A stretch of 5,988 bases of DNA from positions 1 to 5,988 of the forward strand of contig CAMNHH010000130.1 of assembly GCA_946539175.1 (NCBI GenBank), given 5' to 3'. The notes below the pieces were generated by a model, which saw only the letters and a list, made by a program, of their open reading frames with translations, had not been told where the DNA came from and ran no database searches. A program made the translations under genes and the position numbers. This document shows, in pieces, positions 5,631 through 5,988 of this stretch (positions are counted from its first letter, which is position 1; every line of letters starts with the position of its first letter). Source of the DNA: an uncultured Clostridia bacterium. GTDB taxonomy: Bacteria; Bacillota; Clostridia; Oscillospirales; Oscillospiraceae.

Positions 5631-5650
5631 TGAAATGGAGGATATTACCC

Positions 5651-5988
5651 ATGTCTGTCAAAGTTGCTATCAATGGTTTCGGCCGGATCGGCCGGCTCGC
5701 GTTCCGTCAGATGTTTGGCGATCCCGACTATGAGATCGTGGCCATCAATGATCTGACCTCTTCCAAGATGCTGGCGCATCTGCTGAAGTACGACTCCACG
5801 CAGGGCAACTACGCACTGACCCACAAGGTCGAGTTCAACGAAGGCGAAGGCGAGGACAACTACATTGTCGTGGACGGCAAGAAGATCGTCATCTATAAGA
5901 TGCCCAACGCCGCGGATCTGCCCTGGGGCAAGCTGGGTGTGGACGTGGTTCTGGAGTGCACCGGCTTCTACACCAAGAAGGACAAGGC
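5651..5988 (+). CDS. gap: Glyceraldehyde-3-phosphate dehydrogenase, N-terminal part (3' partial)
   Basis: The frame is open from the ATG at 5651 to the window end, giving 112 complete codons. The enzyme is cytoplasmic and oxidises glyceraldehyde-3-phosphate to 1,3-bisphosphoglycerate with NAD+ and phosphate in glycolysis. The N terminus MSVKVAINGFGRIGRLAFRQ carries the Rossmann NGFGRIGR motif. AINDLT has the Asp that usually specifies NAD+ over NADP+. HLLKYDSTQG and the ECTGFYT strand near residues 104-110 are family hallmarks. The catalytic cysteine region (near residue 150) lies beyond the window. GGAGG at 5637-5641 is 9 nt before the start, and two tandem promoters lie upstream. Nothing looks damaged. 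Confidence 0.97.
   Translation, partial: MSVKVAINGFGRIGRLAFRQMFGDPDYEIVAINDLTSSKMLAHLLKYDSTQGNYALTHKVEFNEGEGEDNYIVVDGKKIVIYKMPNAADLPWGKLGVDVVLECTGFYTKKDK

Overview
The window is GC-rich and looks like a chromosomal segment of an anaerobic, probably gut-associated Clostridia member of the Oscillospiraceae type. This is an inference from GC content, strong Shine-Dalgarno sites, the CpsB/CpsD-type tyrosine phosphorylation genes and a clostridial-looking GAPDH. It holds six protein-coding regions, two of them cut by the window edges, and no rRNA, tRNA, CRISPR or recognisable insertion sequence.

Layout. (1) 1-665, plus strand: the 3' end of a pyridine nucleotide transhydrogenase beta subunit (pntB). 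The visible part starts with the last residues of one NADP(H)-binding domain III and continues in frame through an Ala/Pro/Gln/Glu-rich linker into a complete second domain III, so the C-terminal domain is duplicated in tandem. (2) 666-808: convergent intergenic region with a 16-bp perfect hairpin that can terminate both strands, plus a separate long interrupted palindrome. (3) 809-5420, minus strand: a compact four-gene operon read right to left: a CpsB/YwqE-type PHP phosphotyrosine phosphatase, a membrane-anchored protein with three Ig-like repeats, and two consecutive fused Wzz/bacterial tyrosine (BY) kinases whose genes overlap by 8 bp. Spacing is tight throughout. (4) 5421-5650: an AT-rich divergent control region with one candidate promoter for the operon, two tandem candidate promoters for the right-hand gene, two palindromes and a leader hairpin. 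(5) 5651-5988, plus strand: the 5' third of a glyceraldehyde-3-phosphate dehydrogenase gene.

How the genes fit together. The operon encodes both halves of a tyrosine phosphorylation cycle: two kinases with Tyr-Gly tails (ten tyrosines each) and the cognate type of phosphatase. The Ig-like protein is encoded between phosphatase and kinases and probably acts on the outer face of the membrane with the Wzz-like loops. The unit is bounded by a promoter and a terminator and contains no glycosyltransferase, flippase or polymerase, so it looks like a free-standing regulatory or assembly module that acts on polysaccharide genes elsewhere, or on something else.

The most notable points are the duplicated transhydrogenase domain III, the non-canonical start of the phosphatase gene (its metal-binding HxH motif lies upstream of every ATG/GTG/TTG start, just behind an in-frame TAG), the pair of overlapping BY-kinase genes with expandable Tyr-Gly hexanucleotide repeats, and the Ig-like protein embedded with them.
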